DNA from: DATKKX01 sp035542775
GTDB taxonomy: Bacteria > Planctomycetota > Phycisphaerae > UBA1845 > UTPLA1
DNA: 6,453 nucleotides
Assembly (NCBI GenBank): GCA_035542775.1
Contig: DATKKX010000376.1
Coordinates: 1-6,453, forward strand
Direction of reading: 5' to 3'
Position numbers and translations under genes: made by a program. Below are positions 5,691-6,453 of this stretch, piece by piece; the stretch's first letter is position 1; each line of letters starts with the position of its first letter. A model generated the notes under the pieces. That model worked only from the letters and a program-made list of their open reading frames with translations. It did not search any database and was not told where the DNA came from.

Positions 5691-6453
5691 CTAAGCCGCA
5701 GGCAGACCATGCCCCGGCTTGTTGGCGTACAACAGCCAATAGGCGATGGGAATGACAAACAGCGTGAAAACCGTCGAAGCCAACAGCCCGAAGATCAGCG
5801 ACCAGGCCAGACCGGAGAAAATCGGGTCGATGGTGATCGGGGCGGCGGAGAGCATGGCCGTGCCGGCGGTCAGCAAGATCGGGCGCAGCCGGACCACGCG
5901 GCTCTCCATGATCGCATCAAAGAGCGAGCGGCCGCGGGCCAGCGACAAGTGAATGAAATCCACCAAGATGATCGAGTCGCGTGTGACGATCCCCGCCAGG
6001 GCGATCATGCCGATCATGCCCGTGGCAGTGAAGAAGATCGGGTCGGCATAGGGGCCGACCTGCCCGCTGGAGATCGCGTTGAGCAGCCAGAAGCCGGGCA
6101 TAATGCCGAGGATGGTCAGCGGAATCGCCAGCATGACGACCAGCGGGATGACGAACGAGCCGGTCTGACTGACCAGCAGGATGTAGATGGCGATGAGGGC
6201 GACGGCGAAGGCCAGGCCAAGATCGCGGAAGACATCCAGCGTGATCTTCCATTCACCCTCGCCGGCAAAATCAACCCGCATGCCGGGCTCCAGCGCCCAA
6301 GGGATGCCACCGCCGTTGGTGAGGAACGTTCGCCGACCGAGCGATCGCGGCCCCACCTTCGCCACGTACCCTTGTTGGGACGAGATCGTCTCAGGAAGGG
6401 TGGCACGGACAAGGCTGCCTTGTCCGTGGCTTCGGGCACCCCCAGGCGCGGGC
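5691..6453 (-). CDS. RND efflux transporter permease subunit, C-terminal part
   Basis: C-terminal 253 residues of an inner-membrane RND (AcrB/CusA-like) proton-driven exporter, which normally works with a periplasmic adaptor and an outer-membrane channel. The family signature GEGEWKITLDVFRDLG (64-79 of the visible part) ends the periplasmic porter domain. Helices follow, with PLVVMLAIPLTILGIMPGFW (103-122), GMIGMIALAGI (145-155), RDSIILVDFI (158-167), the amphipathic SRVVRLRPILLTAGTAM (184-200) and the final FVIPIAYWLLY. The stop is TAG at 5691-5693. The frame stays open to the right edge, but residues 1 to about 30, which cover a palindromic repeat, do not resemble RND sequence. Either the gene carries an in-frame insertion in a variable periplasmic loop, or this is a 5'-truncated remnant. 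GTG 6365 is the only start-like codon after the repeat, and I do not regard it as a true gene start. 116 bp separate it from paralogue B. Confidence 0.85.
   Translation of the reverse strand, partial: PAPGGARSHGQGSLVRATLPETISSQQGYVAKVGPRSLGRRTFLTNGGGIPWALEPGMRVDFAGEGEWKITLDVFRDLGLAFAVALIAIYILLVSQTGSFVIPLVVMLAIPLTILGIMPGFWLLNAISSGQVGPYADPIFFTATGMIGMIALAGIVTRDSIILVDFIHLSLARGRSLFDAIMESRVVRLRPILLTAGTAMLSAAPITIDPIFSGLAWSLIFGLLASTVFTLFVIPIAYWLLYANKPGHGLPAA
6404..6428. repeat. 25-nt perfect palindrome, candidate dispersed REP/MITE-like element
   Basis: Arms CACGGACAAGGC (6404-6415) and GCCTTGTCCGTG (6417-6428) are perfect 12-bp inverses around a single T. An outer pair GGGTG (6398-6402) and CACCC (6437-6441) may extend the element. 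It lies within the open RND frame and encodes a non-RND-like HGQGSLVRAT on the minus strand. I associate this kind of GGGTGGCACGGACAAG palindrome with dispersed repeats in planctomycete genomes, from memory only. It could alternatively be a transcriptional hairpin, though no T-run follows on either strand. Confidence 0.55.

Noticed and set aside
4991..5755. 254-codon plus-strand open frame antisense to paralogue B
   Set aside because: The His/Gln/Arg-rich composition has no recognisable domain. The opposite strand encodes four clean transmembrane helices that are conserved in the tandem paralogue.
6116..6439. Alternative minus-strand frame starting inside the palindrome
   Set aside because: It overlaps the well-conserved RND helices in another frame, and its own translation is Arg/Ser/Pro-rich without family motifs.

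Overview
The window is a GC-rich bacterial stretch, densely coded on both strands. An RND efflux pump implies a two-membrane cell. The overall look (weak use of Shine-Dalgarno sites, a KimA-like permease, a palindromic repeat resembling dispersed elements I associate with planctomycete genomes) suggests Planctomycetota or a relative. That placement is an impression, not something demonstrated by the sequence.

Layout, left to right. Positions 1-1261 (minus) hold the N-terminal 420 residues of a KimA/YdaO-type APC-superfamily permease, cut by the left edge. Positions 1262-1490 are a divergent intergenic region with several small inverted repeats, the last of which carries an AGGAGG in its loop. 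Positions 1491-3205 (plus) are a translationally coupled pair: a class I SAM-dependent methyltransferase and a UbiA-family membrane prenyltransferase joined by an ATGA overlap. Converging on them, and overlapping the UbiA 3' end by 20 bp, is a radical SAM protein with a cysteine-rich C-terminal auxiliary-cluster region (3186-4424, minus). Its start overlaps, again by ATGA, the stop of a small four-helix membrane protein (4421-4951). A clear tandem paralogue of that protein lies just upstream (5048-5575) behind a promoter-like sequence. Positions 5691-6453 (minus) hold the C-terminal part of an RND efflux permease that runs off the right edge. A near-perfect palindrome sits inside its reading frame.

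Working together: methyltransferase, UbiA and radical SAM form the most interesting group. A UbiA enzyme attaches a polyprenyl chain to an acceptor, and a UbiE-like methyltransferase and a radical SAM enzyme are plausible modifiers of the same molecule (quinone-like compound or isoprenoid lipid). The product cannot be named from this sequence. The paired four-helix proteins are of unknown function. They look like a recent duplication that included the upstream leader, and one of them is translationally coupled to the radical SAM gene. The permease and the RND pump look like ordinary transport genes at the flanks.
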